Shown: positions 36,088 to 44,420, counted from the first letter of the stretch. The stretch: DNA of 64,000 bases from Hyphomicrobiales bacterium (GCA_028868735.1 JAGWTW010000004.1:1-64000), one strand, 5' to 3'. Notes: a model not told the origin generated them from the letters alone. Numbers and translations: made by a program.

Positions 36088-37116
36088 ATGACCAAACGCT
36101 CCTTTCTCGTCGCGCTTGCGCTCGCCATCGGCTTTGCGGTCGTCGGATTCGAATCCGGCCGCTTCTGGGCCTATCTCGTCTACTCCGTCGCGATCGCATC
36201 GATCGGCGCGCTGTCGCTCAACATTCTCATCGGCTATTGCGGGCAGATCACCTTTGCGCAAGGCGCGCTGATCGGCGTCGGCGCTTACGGAGCCGGAATA
36301 GCGGGAAACGCCGGCTGGGGCGCGGCGTCGCTGCTGGTCGGCGCCGTTTGCAGCGCACTGGTAAGCCTCCTCATCGGCTTGCCGGCGCTGCGGTTGCGCG
36401 GGCTCTATTTCGCGATCTCCACGCTCGCGGCGCAGTTCATCCTCAATTACCTCTTCAAGATCCTCCAGCCGTTGACGAACGGGGTATCCGGCCTGGTCGT
36501 CAAGCCGCTCATGCTGTTCGGCCGTCCTGCCAACGACGAGCAATACGCCGTCATTTGCGTCGGCCTGTTGTTCCTGTCCTGGCTCGTGCTGACGCGGATT
36601 ATCCAGACGAACGTCGGCCGCGCCTTTCTCGTCGTGCGCGAAAGCGAACTGGTCGCGCGCGGCATGGGCGTCGATGTCGCGCGCGCCAAAATCCAGGCCT
36701 TTCTGCTCAGCGGATTTTTCGCCGGCCTTTGCGGCGGTCTGATCGCCTTCACCTCCCGCCTCGCCAATCCAGAGGCCTTCGAGATCGGTCTCTCCGTCGA
36801 TCAGACGGCGATGATCATCGTGGGCGGCCTCGGCTCGCTCGGAGGTTCGATCATAGGCGCCGGGTTCGTGACGCTGCTGCCGGAAGCGATTGAACGGCTC
36901 GGCGAACTGCTGCCGTCCGCCGACCTCATTTCCGCCTTCCGCGAAATGGCGTTCGGCATTCTCATCATCCTGTTCCTGCTGCTCGAGCCGCGCGGCATCG
37001 TGGCGCTTGCAAGGCGCATCTTCGCTCGCCGGGGCGCAGCAGCCCGAACGAATCTTCCAGACCGCGCTTCGTACGGATCTGGCGCAATATCGGCACAAAA
37101 CGGGAGGAAAGCATGA
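36088..37116 (+). CDS. Branched-chain-type ABC transporter permease (LivM-like)
   Basis: The product is 342 aa from ATG 36088. It has about nine to ten membrane spans with the LivM signature NILIGYCGQITFAQGALIGVG and the cytoplasmic coupling stretch RAFLVVRESELVARGMGVDV. The C-terminal 30 residues are basic and unusual (ARRGAAARTNLPDRASYGSG). Its stop overlaps the start of the binding-protein gene by 4 bp (ATGA), so the genes are coupled. Confidence 0.89.
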   Translation: MTKRSFLVALALAIGFAVVGFESGRFWAYLVYSVAIASIGALSLNILIGYCGQITFAQGALIGVGAYGAGIAGNAGWGAASLLVGAVCSALVSLLIGLPALRLRGLYFAISTLAAQFILNYLFKILQPLTNGVSGLVVKPLMLFGRPANDEQYAVICVGLLFLSWLVLTRIIQTNVGRAFLVVRESELVARGMGVDVARAKIQAFLLSGFFAGLCGGLIAFTSRLANPEAFEIGLSVDQTAMIIVGGLGSLGGSIIGAGFVTLLPEAIERLGELLPSADLISAFREMAFGILIILFLLLEPRGIVALARRIFARRGAAARTNLPDRASYGSGAISAQNGRKA

Positions 37117-38279
37117 AAAAACTGACGATCGCCGCAGCGCTCGCGTGCGCAATTGCGGCCGCCGCGCCCGCGCGCGCAGAGATCACCGTCTGTACCTGGG
37201 GCACGATCACCGGACCGGACGCGCTCGTCAACGGCATGACCTACGGCACGCGCGACTACCTCGAATATCTCAATCAGACGCAGGGCGGCATCGCCGGCAA
37301 CAAGCTCAAGGTGCTGATGCTCGACGGGCGCTACAAGCTCGACGAGGAACTGAAAATCTATCGCCGCTGCGCCGACCAGGAACAGGCCGTCGTCATCAAC
37401 GGCTGGTCGACCGGCGCCTCGAAAGCATTGCGCGACCAGATCCAGGAAGACGGAATACCCTTCATTTCCGAATCGTTCGCCAGCGAGGTTCTGGACCCGC
37501 AGAAATATCCCTACACCTTCATCGCAGGCCCCACCTACGAGCAGCAGATCATCATCGCGCTGCGCGATCTCGCCGCCAGGGGCGGCAAGAAGGTCGTCCT
37601 GATGTACAGCGACAACGAATACGGCCGCGGTCCGGTCAATGTCGTGCGTCAATCCGGGGTCATCGAGAAGCTCGGCCTCGAAGTCGCCGACCTCGTCGAA
37701 TATCGCTACGATGCGCAGGACGTGACGGCGCAGATGCTGCGCATCAAGGGAAAGAATCCAGATCTCGTCTATGTCCAGGGTTCGACCCCGCAACTTCTGG
37801 TCGCGCTGCGCGACGCGGCCAAGGTCGGCCTGCCGGCCAAGCTTTTCATGGGCAATCTCTACAACATCAGCCCTGCGATTCCCGAACAGCTCGGCGCCGC
37901 CGCCGACGGGTTCCGCGCAGTGCAGACCTACGCATTCTACGGCGACGACATTCCTGCAATGAAGGAGATCGAGGACTACGCCAAAAAGAACGAGGTCGAG
38001 AAGAAGGACATCTATTTCATCAAAGGCTGGCTCAAGGGCAAGGTCATCGCCGCCGCGATCGGGAACGCGATCAAGAAGAATGGCGGCCAGGTCCCCGCCG
38101 ACCTCAAGGCGTTCCGCAAATCCGTTCGCGACGAGATGGAGGCGCTGAAGGATTTCGACGACGGCGGGATCACGCCGCCCTTCACCTACGCAGACCATCA
38201 GGGTTCCGTGCAGGCGCGCATCGCCGAGATCAAGAACGGGAAGTACACGCCGCTCGGCGCGTGGATCAATGCGCGCTGA
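37113..38279 (+). CDS. Branched-chain-type ABC transporter substrate-binding protein (LivK-like)
   Basis: The product is 388 aa from ATG 37113. Signal peptide 1-22 ends APARA-EI. The mature protein is a type I periplasmic binding protein (Peripla_BP_6): TVCTWGTITGPDALVNG, VLMLDGRYKLDEELKIYRRC, VVLMYSDNEYGRGPVNV and FMGNLYNISPAIPEQL. In this family ligands range from amino acids to aromatic acids and sugar acids. The neighbouring apnO and RuBisCO-like genes suggest an apionate-like or other acid-sugar ligand. Its end overlaps the next ATPase gene by 11 bp. Confidence 0.88.
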   Translation: MKKLTIAAALACAIAAAAPARAEITVCTWGTITGPDALVNGMTYGTRDYLEYLNQTQGGIAGNKLKVLMLDGRYKLDEELKIYRRCADQEQAVVINGWSTGASKALRDQIQEDGIPFISESFASEVLDPQKYPYTFIAGPTYEQQIIIALRDLAARGGKKVVLMYSDNEYGRGPVNVVRQSGVIEKLGLEVADLVEYRYDAQDVTAQMLRIKGKNPDLVYVQGSTPQLLVALRDAAKVGLPAKLFMGNLYNISPAIPEQLGAAADGFRAVQTYAFYGDDIPAMKEIEDYAKKNEVEKKDIYFIKGWLKGKVIAAAIGNAIKKNGGQVPADLKAFRKSVRDEMEALKDFDDGGITPPFTYADHQGSVQARIAEIKNGKYTPLGAWINAR

Positions 38280-39021
38280 AGCGCAGGCGGGCGCGGCGGC
38301 GGCGCCGTTGCTGGCGGCGCGCGGCGTGTCCGTCCACTACGAGGGCGCCATTTCGGCGCTGGAGCACATCGATTTCGATGTGCCGCAGGGCGCGCTCGTC
38401 GCCCTGCTCGGCGCGAATGGCGCAGGCAAGACGACGCTTATGAAGGCGATCGCCGGCATGCTGCCGTTCGAGCGCGGCGAGGTCACGGCCGGCGAGATCG
38501 ATTTCGACGGTTTCTCGTGCGTGCGCGCGCATCCCGCGAAGATCACGCGGCGCGGCGTCGCGCTCGTGCAGGACGGGCGCCAGTGCTTTCGCAGCATGAC
38601 GGTCGAGGAGAATCTCCGCGCCGCCGCGCTGTTGAAGCCCGCGCGCGCCCGCGAGATGACGGACCTCGTCTACGATTATTTCCCGATGCTGCGGGAAATG
38701 CACGCGCGCGCCGCCGGCTTTCTGTCGGGCGGCCAGGCGCAAATGCTCGTCATCGCCATGGCGCTCATGGGGCAGCCTAAGCTGCTGTTGCTCGACGAGC
38801 CGAGCCTCGGTCTGTCGCCGGTCATGGTGCAGGCGGTGTTCGACGCGGTCGAGCGGGTCCATCGCGATCTCGGCGCAAGCGTGGTCATCGCCGAGCAAAC
38901 CGTGCCGCGCCTGCTGACCATCGCGACGGACGCCTATGTCCTGTCGAGGGGAACGGTCGCGATCCATGCGGCGCCGTCGCAAATCACCGAAGACGAGCTT
39001 CAGCGCGTTTATCTGAGCTGA
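38269..39021 (+). CDS. Branched-chain-type ABC transporter ATP-binding protein (LivF-like)
   Basis: The product is 250 aa from ATG 38269, beginning inside the end of the binding-protein gene. It has Walker A GANGAGKTT, signature FLSGGQAQMLVIAMAL, Walker B LLLLDEPSLGLSP and VVIAEQTVPRLL in place of the usual LivF 'VEQN'. It completes the importer (LivG, H, M, K, F order). The BKACE gene follows after 17 bp on the same strand, so uptake and breakdown are probably co-expressed. Confidence 0.88.
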   Translation: MRAEAQAGAAAAPLLAARGVSVHYEGAISALEHIDFDVPQGALVALLGANGAGKTTLMKAIAGMLPFERGEVTAGEIDFDGFSCVRAHPAKITRRGVALVQDGRQCFRSMTVEENLRAAALLKPARAREMTDLVYDYFPMLREMHARAAGFLSGGQAQMLVIAMALMGQPKLLLLDEPSLGLSPVMVQAVFDAVERVHRDLGASVVIAEQTVPRLLTIATDAYVLSRGTVAIHAAPSQITEDELQRVYLS

Positions 39022-39038
39022 CAGCGATTGGAGCATTC

Positions 39039-39920
39039 ATGAACAAGATCTGGATCGAGGCGGCGCTGAACGGCCCATGGGGACGCGAGCGGCAACCCGG
39101 CATCCCGATCACGGTCGCGGAGGTGGTGCGCGACGGTCTGGCCGCGGCCGACGCCGGCGCCGCGATCATCCATGTCCACGCCTATGATCCGTCCACCGGT
39201 CGGCAGAACGATCGATGGGAGACCTATGCGGCGATCATCGAAGGCATAAGGGCGAAGGCGGATGTGATCGTCTATCCGACGATTCCGCTCGCCGGGTCCG
39301 ATTATGCGAGCGCCAATGCGCAGAAGCGCTTCGCGCACACGGCCGAACTCGCAAGGCGGGGCCTGCTCGAATGGACCGTGTGCGATCCCGGTTCCTGCAA
39401 TTTCGCGCGGTTCGACGAGATCGCCGACGCCGACAGCGGCTTCGTCTACCAGAACCCGATGGCCGACATCCGCGAAGGGCTGCGGATCTCGGCGGAGCAC
39501 AGGCTGCATCCGGGCTATGCGATCTACGAGCCCGGCTTCACGCGTCTCGGCGCCGCGCTGGCCAAAGGAAAGCCGGGCCTCCCGACGCCGATCTACAGAT
39601 TCATGTTTTCGGACGAATTCGCGTGGGGATTTCCGACGCGCGCGGCCTATCTCGACGCCCATCTGCTTCTGCTCGCCGAATGCGCCGCCGACGCGCCATG
39701 GATGGTCGCGGGCCTCGGGGTCGACATCGGGCCGCTGATCGCGCCCGCCGTCGCGCGCGGCGGACACGTGCGCGTCGGCCTCGAGGACGCGCCGTGGCGG
39801 ACGCCTCGCACCAATGCGCAATGGGTGGCCGAGGCGGCGGCGCAGATCCGCGCAGCCGGCGGCGAGCCCGCGTCGACAAAAGAGGTGCGCGCGGCGCTGG
39901 CGGGAAAGATGGCCGCGTAG
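39039..39920 (+). CDS. Beta-keto acid cleavage enzyme (BKACE, DUF849)
   Basis: The product is 293 aa from ATG 39039. It is a TIM-barrel enzyme of the Kce/BKACE family that cleaves beta-keto acids with acetyl-CoA, giving acetoacetate and an acyl-CoA. The zinc site is seen in AAIIHVHAYDPSTG (H-x-H) and the later Glu in VRVGLEDAPWR; KIWIEAALNGPWG is the typical N-terminus. It is the last gene of the apnO-transporter operon and stops 11 bp from the facing operon. 3-Oxo-isoapionate, the expected ApnO product, is a beta-keto acid, so a direct role in the pathway is possible. Substrate unproven. Confidence 0.85.
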   Translation: MNKIWIEAALNGPWGRERQPGIPITVAEVVRDGLAAADAGAAIIHVHAYDPSTGRQNDRWETYAAIIEGIRAKADVIVYPTIPLAGSDYASANAQKRFAHTAELARRGLLEWTVCDPGSCNFARFDEIADADSGFVYQNPMADIREGLRISAEHRLHPGYAIYEPGFTRLGAALAKGKPGLPTPIYRFMFSDEFAWGFPTRAAYLDAHLLLLAECAADAPWMVAGLGVDIGPLIAPAVARGGHVRVGLEDAPWRTPRTNAQWVAEAAAQIRAAGGEPASTKEVRAALAGKMAA

Positions 39921-39931
39921 CGCCGGCAATA

Positions 39932-40822
39932 TCACCTTGCTTCGTGGCGGGCGATGAACGCTTCAATTTCCGCGCGCGTTTCCCGCGGCGATTCTTCGGG
40001 CAGGAAATGGCCGCAATCGATCGCGCGGCCGCTGACGTCATCGGCGACCTCTCGCCAGTCGGCGAGGCAATCGAACATCTTGCCGACAATTGCGCGGGCC
40101 CCCCACAACGCCAGAACTGGCGTTTTGATCTTCTTTCCGCGATCGGCGCGATCATGTTCGAGATCGATCGTTCCTGCGGCGCGATAGTCCTCGCAGGACG
40201 CATGAACGGCGCGCGGGTCGGCGAAGGCGCGCACGTAAGCCTCGATCGCCCGGCGATCGAAGGCCGAGAGATCGGGTTCGGCGCGCCCGACACGGCCGAG
40301 AATATTGAATGGGACCTGGCCTGCGAGCATCTGTTCGGGCAGGGGCGCGGGCTGCAGCATCAGGAACCAGTGATAATAGGCGGTCGCAAACGCGAGATCG
40401 GTGCTTTCGAACATTTTCAGCGTCGGCGAAATATCGAGCACGGTCAGCGTGCGCACGCGCGATTCGTGATCGCGCGTCAGGCGATGGGCCACGCGGGCGC
40501 CGCGGTCGTGACCGACGAGATGAAAGGTCTGATGGCCGAGCTTCTCCATCAATTCGACCATATCGCGTCCCATCGCGCGCTTCGAATAATTGGCGTGGTC
40601 GGGCAAACCTTCCGGCTTCGAACTGTCGCCGTAGCCGCGCAGATCCGCGCAGACGACGCGATATTTCCGCGCCAGCTCCGGCGCGATCTTGTGCCAGCAC
40701 ACATGCGTCTCGGGATAGCCGTGCAACAGGAGAACCGGCTCGCCGGCGCCGGCCGCTACATAATGGATCGTCGCTTCGCTCGTTTCGGCGTAGCCGCGCT
40801 CGAATCCTTCGAAAAACATCAT
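39932..40822 (-). CDS. Alpha/beta hydrolase, haloacetate dehalogenase-like
   Basis: The product is 296 aa from ATG 40822; ATG 40819 is also possible. It has oxyanion motif LLHGYPETHVCW, nucleophile elbow VGHDRGARVAHR (Asp as nucleophile), DYRAAGTID, LWGARAIVGK and catalytic His in IDCGHFLPEE. The Asp nucleophile and HDRGAR text match fluoroacetate dehalogenases and epoxide hydrolases. In this operon (SDR, RuBisCO-like protein, kinase, hydrolase) a dehalogenase is unexpected. An ester, lactone or C-C hydrolysis step on an acid sugar is a reasonable alternative. It starts 14 bp after the kinase stop. Confidence 0.83.
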   Translation of the reverse strand: MMFFEGFERGYAETSEATIHYVAAGAGEPVLLLHGYPETHVCWHKIAPELARKYRVVCADLRGYGDSSKPEGLPDHANYSKRAMGRDMVELMEKLGHQTFHLVGHDRGARVAHRLTRDHESRVRTLTVLDISPTLKMFESTDLAFATAYYHWFLMLQPAPLPEQMLAGQVPFNILGRVGRAEPDLSAFDRRAIEAYVRAFADPRAVHASCEDYRAAGTIDLEHDRADRGKKIKTPVLALWGARAIVGKMFDCLADWREVADDVSGRAIDCGHFLPEESPRETRAEIEAFIARHEAR

Positions 40823-40836
40823 CTCGCTCCTGCGCG

Positions 40837-42207
40837 TTACGCGGCGCCGCCACGCCGCGCAGCGATGAAGAAATCCGGCGCCCCGACCTGACCGCCCTTC
40901 AGAGCGATCTCGAGACCGTCGCGATCGGCGCGGTCCGAATGCGCGCGACAGAGCGGCGCGCCCGGCGCAAGCGGCGCGATCGCCGTCAACGCGTCGACGC
41001 CCAGCAGCGAAGCTGCGCGGCCCGAGGTGTCGCCGCCGGAAATGACGGCGCGTTTGAGCTTCGCTTCGGTCAGAACCCGGTCGAGGATTTCGCCGAGCCC
41101 GGCGCCGACGCGTTCGTTGACGCTTTCGATCGGCGCGCCCGACGCGGCCACGGCGTTCCTGAAGGCGGCGACCGCCGGATCGTCCGGGCCAGCCGCCGTA
41201 TGGACGAGCGGGTCGCGCCCTTGCCCGATCGCAGCGAGCATCGCCGCAGCGCAACGCATCGTTTCAGCCTTCCATGCCGCCGCATCGACGGCGCACTCAG
41301 CCTCGAGCGGAATGGCGACGAAGCCATTTTCGCGCGCGCAGGAGATTTGCGCGGCGGTGACGGGCGAGACAGAACCGGACACGCAGGCGATGCGATCGGC
41401 GGGGCCGGCATTGAAGGTCTTTTGCGGTTCGGGAATAAGCTCCGCCTCGCGCCAGTAGGCGGCGAGCGCCGCCTCGAACCCCTGCGAACCCACGCCGAAG
41501 GTCGGGTGCGCGCCGCGCTCCCACACCAGTCGTCCGGCTTCGATCAGCGTCTCGCGGTCGAGAACGTCGATCGAAACGATTTGTGCGCCGTCGGCGATCT
41601 GCTGCTCCAGTTGCGCTTCGGCGCCGCCGCGTTTCATCGCGACGAAATCGACAAGCCCGACCCGTTTCTGCGTCTGGCTGGCGAGATGCCGGCCGAGGTC
41701 GGCCTCGGCCATCGGCGTCGTCGGATGGCGCGCCATCACCGGATGTCGGTCGAGCCTGTAGGGGACGCCTTGCGCGCCGGCGAACAAAGTGCCGATCGCC
41801 TGCCATCGCCCCATGTGCGGATCGGCGACGATCATCGGCGTCCAGCCGCGAAACCGGCGCGCGGCAATATCGATCGCGCGTCCGATCGAGCCGATATGCG
41901 GCGCGGAATCGAACGTCGAACACACTTTGTAGTGGATCACCGGCGCGCCGGTCGATGCGAGCATATCGAACACGGCGGGGAGATTGTCGTCCATCCACGC
42001 CGGGCTCTTGGCGCGCGCGACGCCCGCGAGGCCGATCACCCGATATCCTGCGAAAGCGGCAAGACGGGCGGGCGTCGGCGGCTCCAGAAACAGAACTGTG
42101 TCGAGGCCCACGAAGGCGGTCGCCTCCATCGCGGCGGAGGAGCCCGTGAAATCGTCGCCGTAGAAGGCGATCAGCGGGCCCGTGGGCAGCGGGCGTACCG
42201 CTCTCAT
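40837..42207 (-). CDS. oiaK: Four-carbon acid sugar kinase family protein (DUF1537), 3-oxo-isoapionate kinase-like
   Basis: The product is 456 aa from ATG 42207, overlapping the RuBisCO-like stop (ATGA). The N-terminal domain starts LIAFYGDDFTGSSAAMEA, the DUF1537 substrate-domain signature, with YKVCSTFDSAPHIGSIG. The C-terminal nucleotide domain has ACVSGSVSPVTAAQI and AVISGGDTSGRAA. Members phosphorylate threonate, erythronate, 3-oxo-tetronates or 3-oxo-isoapionate. Coupling to a RuBisCO-like protein and the presence of ApnO make 3-oxo-isoapionate kinase (OiaK) the best call. Kinase family is sure, substrate is inferred. Confidence 0.8.
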   Translation of the reverse strand: MRAVRPLPTGPLIAFYGDDFTGSSAAMEATAFVGLDTVLFLEPPTPARLAAFAGYRVIGLAGVARAKSPAWMDDNLPAVFDMLASTGAPVIHYKVCSTFDSAPHIGSIGRAIDIAARRFRGWTPMIVADPHMGRWQAIGTLFAGAQGVPYRLDRHPVMARHPTTPMAEADLGRHLASQTQKRVGLVDFVAMKRGGAEAQLEQQIADGAQIVSIDVLDRETLIEAGRLVWERGAHPTFGVGSQGFEAALAAYWREAELIPEPQKTFNAGPADRIACVSGSVSPVTAAQISCARENGFVAIPLEAECAVDAAAWKAETMRCAAAMLAAIGQGRDPLVHTAAGPDDPAVAAFRNAVAASGAPIESVNERVGAGLGEILDRVLTEAKLKRAVISGGDTSGRAASLLGVDALTAIAPLAPGAPLCRAHSDRADRDGLEIALKGGQVGAPDFFIAARRGGAA

Positions 42208-43466
42208 GCCGCCATTTCCAGAGCGCGCTGCAGGTTCGGCCGCGTGCGCGCGAAGTCGGCGAGCGGAACGCCGCCGAGCGCGGCTTCCCACGCTTCCTGC
42301 ATGGCGGCGACGCCGGCGGCCGCGCCGAGCGGATGCGCCATGATGCCGCCGCCGGCCGTGACGATGAGATCGGCGGATCCGAGGCCCTGATAGGTCGCAG
42401 GCGCCTGACGCGCTGTCTGCGCGGAGGAGAAGACAGGCAGCACCTTACAGGGCTTGTCGTCGAACAGGGGCGTCAGGCAGGCGCGCGCGGACGCGAGGCT
42501 GCTCTCGTCGCTCTCGGCGAATTTGTTGCCGACGCCGTTGACATGCATGTGGTCCGCGCCGGCGAGACGCCAGATCTTCTGCCAGGCGATGTAGGACCAC
42601 CCGAGCATGGGATGACGCGTGAGATAGCCCCAGCCGTTGCGGTGCGCGTGGATCGGCAATTCGCAGAAGCGCCGCAATTCGACCATGCCGACGAGGCCGA
42701 CGGAATTGAGGCTCGCCATGGCGCAGGTCGCCCCATGCTTCATGAGAAGATCGTGCCGCCGTCGCATCTGATCGAGATCGCCGGTCAGGTTGAAGGCGAA
42801 CATCACCTTCTTTCCGGTGCGCTGCGCATGATCGTTGACGACGCGCATTACGGATTCGACGCGTTGGTCGAACGGACAGGCCGGGCCGTCCGCCTGCAGC
42901 TCGTCGTCCTTGATGAAGTCGATCCCGGCGCGGCAGAGTTCTTCGACGAGCGCGGCGGATTCCTGCGGGCCAAGGCCGACGCTCGGCTTGATGATGGTGC
43001 CGATTAGCGGGCGCCGCTCGACCCCGGCGAGGCGACGCGTCCCCTCGACGCCGAAGCGCGGGCCGGCATAGGCGGTCGAGAATTCGTGCGGCAGCCGGAT
43101 GTCCAGCAGCTTGAGCCCGGTCACCGACTTCAGTTCGAACAAATTGCCCGCGACGGTCGCGAGCAGGTTCGGCAAGGAAGGTCCGAGCGTATCGAGCGGC
43201 CACGACAGCGTGAGACTCGCGCGGTGGAAGCGTGCGCCGGGCTTCACGTCGAGCCCTGCCGACGGCAGGGATGGGCCAGCGGGCGCATCGTCGAGCACAT
43301 CGAGCCGCGTCACTTGCGCCGCTACGCGCGCCTTCAGTTCCGGCGTCTCGCCGGGAATGGCGACGAATGTGCCGCTCGACTGTTCGCCCGCCATGAAATC
43401 GGCGACCCGGCGCACATCGTTCGGCGTCTCCAGAAGATAGTCGGCTTCGATGCGGGCGCTTGCCAT
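42204..43466 (-). CDS. RuBisCO-like protein, 3-oxo-isoapionate-4-phosphate decarboxylase or transcarboxylase/hydrolase-like (OiaX/OiaT)
   Basis: The product is 420 aa from ATG 43466. The large-subunit fold is present. Lys160 in LIGTIIKPSVG matches the first catalytic lysine, and GIDFIKDDEL keeps the carbamylated-Lys metal site (K186, D188, E189). The second Lys of the RuBisCO KPK motif is Ser here, and the phosphate loop reads TAGGGIMAHP, so it is not a CO2-fixing enzyme. In D-apionate pathways two such proteins are known, OiaX (decarboxylase) and OiaT (transcarboxylase/hydrolase). The sequence alone does not let me choose. It is coupled to the kinase gene behind it. Confidence 0.82.
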   Translation of the reverse strand: MASARIEADYLLETPNDVRRVADFMAGEQSSGTFVAIPGETPELKARVAAQVTRLDVLDDAPAGPSLPSAGLDVKPGARFHRASLTLSWPLDTLGPSLPNLLATVAGNLFELKSVTGLKLLDIRLPHEFSTAYAGPRFGVEGTRRLAGVERRPLIGTIIKPSVGLGPQESAALVEELCRAGIDFIKDDELQADGPACPFDQRVESVMRVVNDHAQRTGKKVMFAFNLTGDLDQMRRRHDLLMKHGATCAMASLNSVGLVGMVELRRFCELPIHAHRNGWGYLTRHPMLGWSYIAWQKIWRLAGADHMHVNGVGNKFAESDESSLASARACLTPLFDDKPCKVLPVFSSAQTARQAPATYQGLGSADLIVTAGGGIMAHPLGAAAGVAAMQEAWEAALGGVPLADFARTRPNLQRALEMAA

Positions 43467-43487
43467 GTTCGCTCCGAATGTTCGCGT

Positions 43488-44282
43488 CTAGGCGGATCGG
43501 AACGACAGGCCGCCATCGACAGGCAGGCTGACGCCGGTGATATAGGCCGCTTCGTCGGAGGCCAGAAAAAGGGCGGCTTTCGCAATGTCCCAGGCGGTGC
43601 CCATGCGTCCCATCGGGCAGGCGGCGTCGCGCGCACGGACCATTTCGTCTGCATCCTCGTACTGGCCCGAAATCTGCTGATGGATGAGGGGCGTGTTCAT
43701 CAGGCCGGGCATGATGGCGTTCGCGCGGATCCCGTCGCCCGCATATTGGAGCGCGAGGCCCATCGTAAAATTATTCACGGCAGCCTTCGCTGCGTAATAG
43801 GCGGCATAGGGGTAGCCGGTCCAGCGGATCGCGGCGATCGAGGAGACGTTGACGATTGCGCCGGACCGGCGCGCCAGCATGTGCGGCAAAGCATGTTTGC
43901 AGGCGAGGAAGCATCCCGTGACGTTCAGATCGATCGTTCTGCGCCACTCGTCTTCGCTCAATTCGATCGGGCCGCCCATGGTCGCGTAGCCGACATTGTT
44001 GTGCAGCACGTCGATGCGGCCGTGCGCGGAAATCGTCGCGTCGACGACCGCTTTGACCTCGGCCGATTTCGTCACGTCGCATAGTGCGGCAGTCGCCAGA
44101 TTGCCTTCGCCCGAAATGATGGCGACGGTCTCTTCGGCCGCAGCGCGGTTGGAATCGACGCAAACGACATGCGCGCCTTCGCGGGCGAACGTGGTCGCTG
44201 TCGCCTTGCCGTTGCCCCAGCCGGGCCCGACCGAGCCCGCGCCGAAAACGATTGCGATCTTGTCCTGCAACCGCCCAGACAT
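43488..44282 (-). CDS. Short-chain dehydrogenase/reductase
   Basis: The product is 264 aa from ATG 44282, with GGGAGGAT upstream. It has an NAD motif GAGSVGPGWGNG, which has an insertion compared with the usual TGxxxGxG, NNVG in place of NNAG, catalytic Ser in NVSSIAAIRW and Y-x3-K in YYAAKAAV. It ends VSLPVDGGLSFRSA. It is the first gene of the minus-strand operon with the RuBisCO-like protein, 21 bp apart. It may oxidise the sugar (for example apiose) before lactone or acid formation, but that is inference from order only. Confidence 0.85.
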   Translation of the reverse strand: MSGRLQDKIAIVFGAGSVGPGWGNGKATATTFAREGAHVVCVDSNRAAAEETVAIISGEGNLATAALCDVTKSAEVKAVVDATISAHGRIDVLHNNVGYATMGGPIELSEDEWRRTIDLNVTGCFLACKHALPHMLARRSGAIVNVSSIAAIRWTGYPYAAYYAAKAAVNNFTMGLALQYAGDGIRANAIMPGLMNTPLIHQQISGQYEDADEMVRARDAACPMGRMGTAWDIAKAALFLASDEAAYITGVSLPVDGGLSFRSA

Positions 44283-44402
44283 CGACCCCGAATCCTCCCG
44301 CAGACCTTCGACCGGGCGCAGCCCGAATGCGTCCTTAGCGTTTCTCCGGGACATGAGTACATTCGCTCCGGGGTCCGCGCCACCCGAGTAATGCGCGCCC
44401 CC

Positions 44403-44420
44403 CTGTCAGGAAAAGTCACA
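44403..44420 (+). promoter_or_regulatory. Second copy of the LysR-type operator candidate
   Basis: CTGTCAGGAAAAGTCACA differs from the palindrome at 32079 only by one substitution and a one-base shift on each side of the shared AAAAG centre. It lies in the 234-bp divergent gap between the SDR-RuBisCO-like operon (start 44282) and the enoyl-CoA hydratase gene (start 44517). The rest of this gap holds no gene that I can see. Confidence 0.45.

Noticed and set aside
34422-39021. Plain branched-chain amino acid transporter
   Set aside because: The family fits, but the genes are interleaved with apnO and BKACE with overlapping or very short spacing, so a pathway-specific ligand is more likely. The amino-acid role is not excluded.
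42204-43466. Authentic RuBisCO large subunit for carbon fixation
   Set aside because: Key motifs differ (KPS for KPK, altered phosphate loop), there is no small subunit or phosphoribulokinase, and the neighbours are acid-sugar genes.
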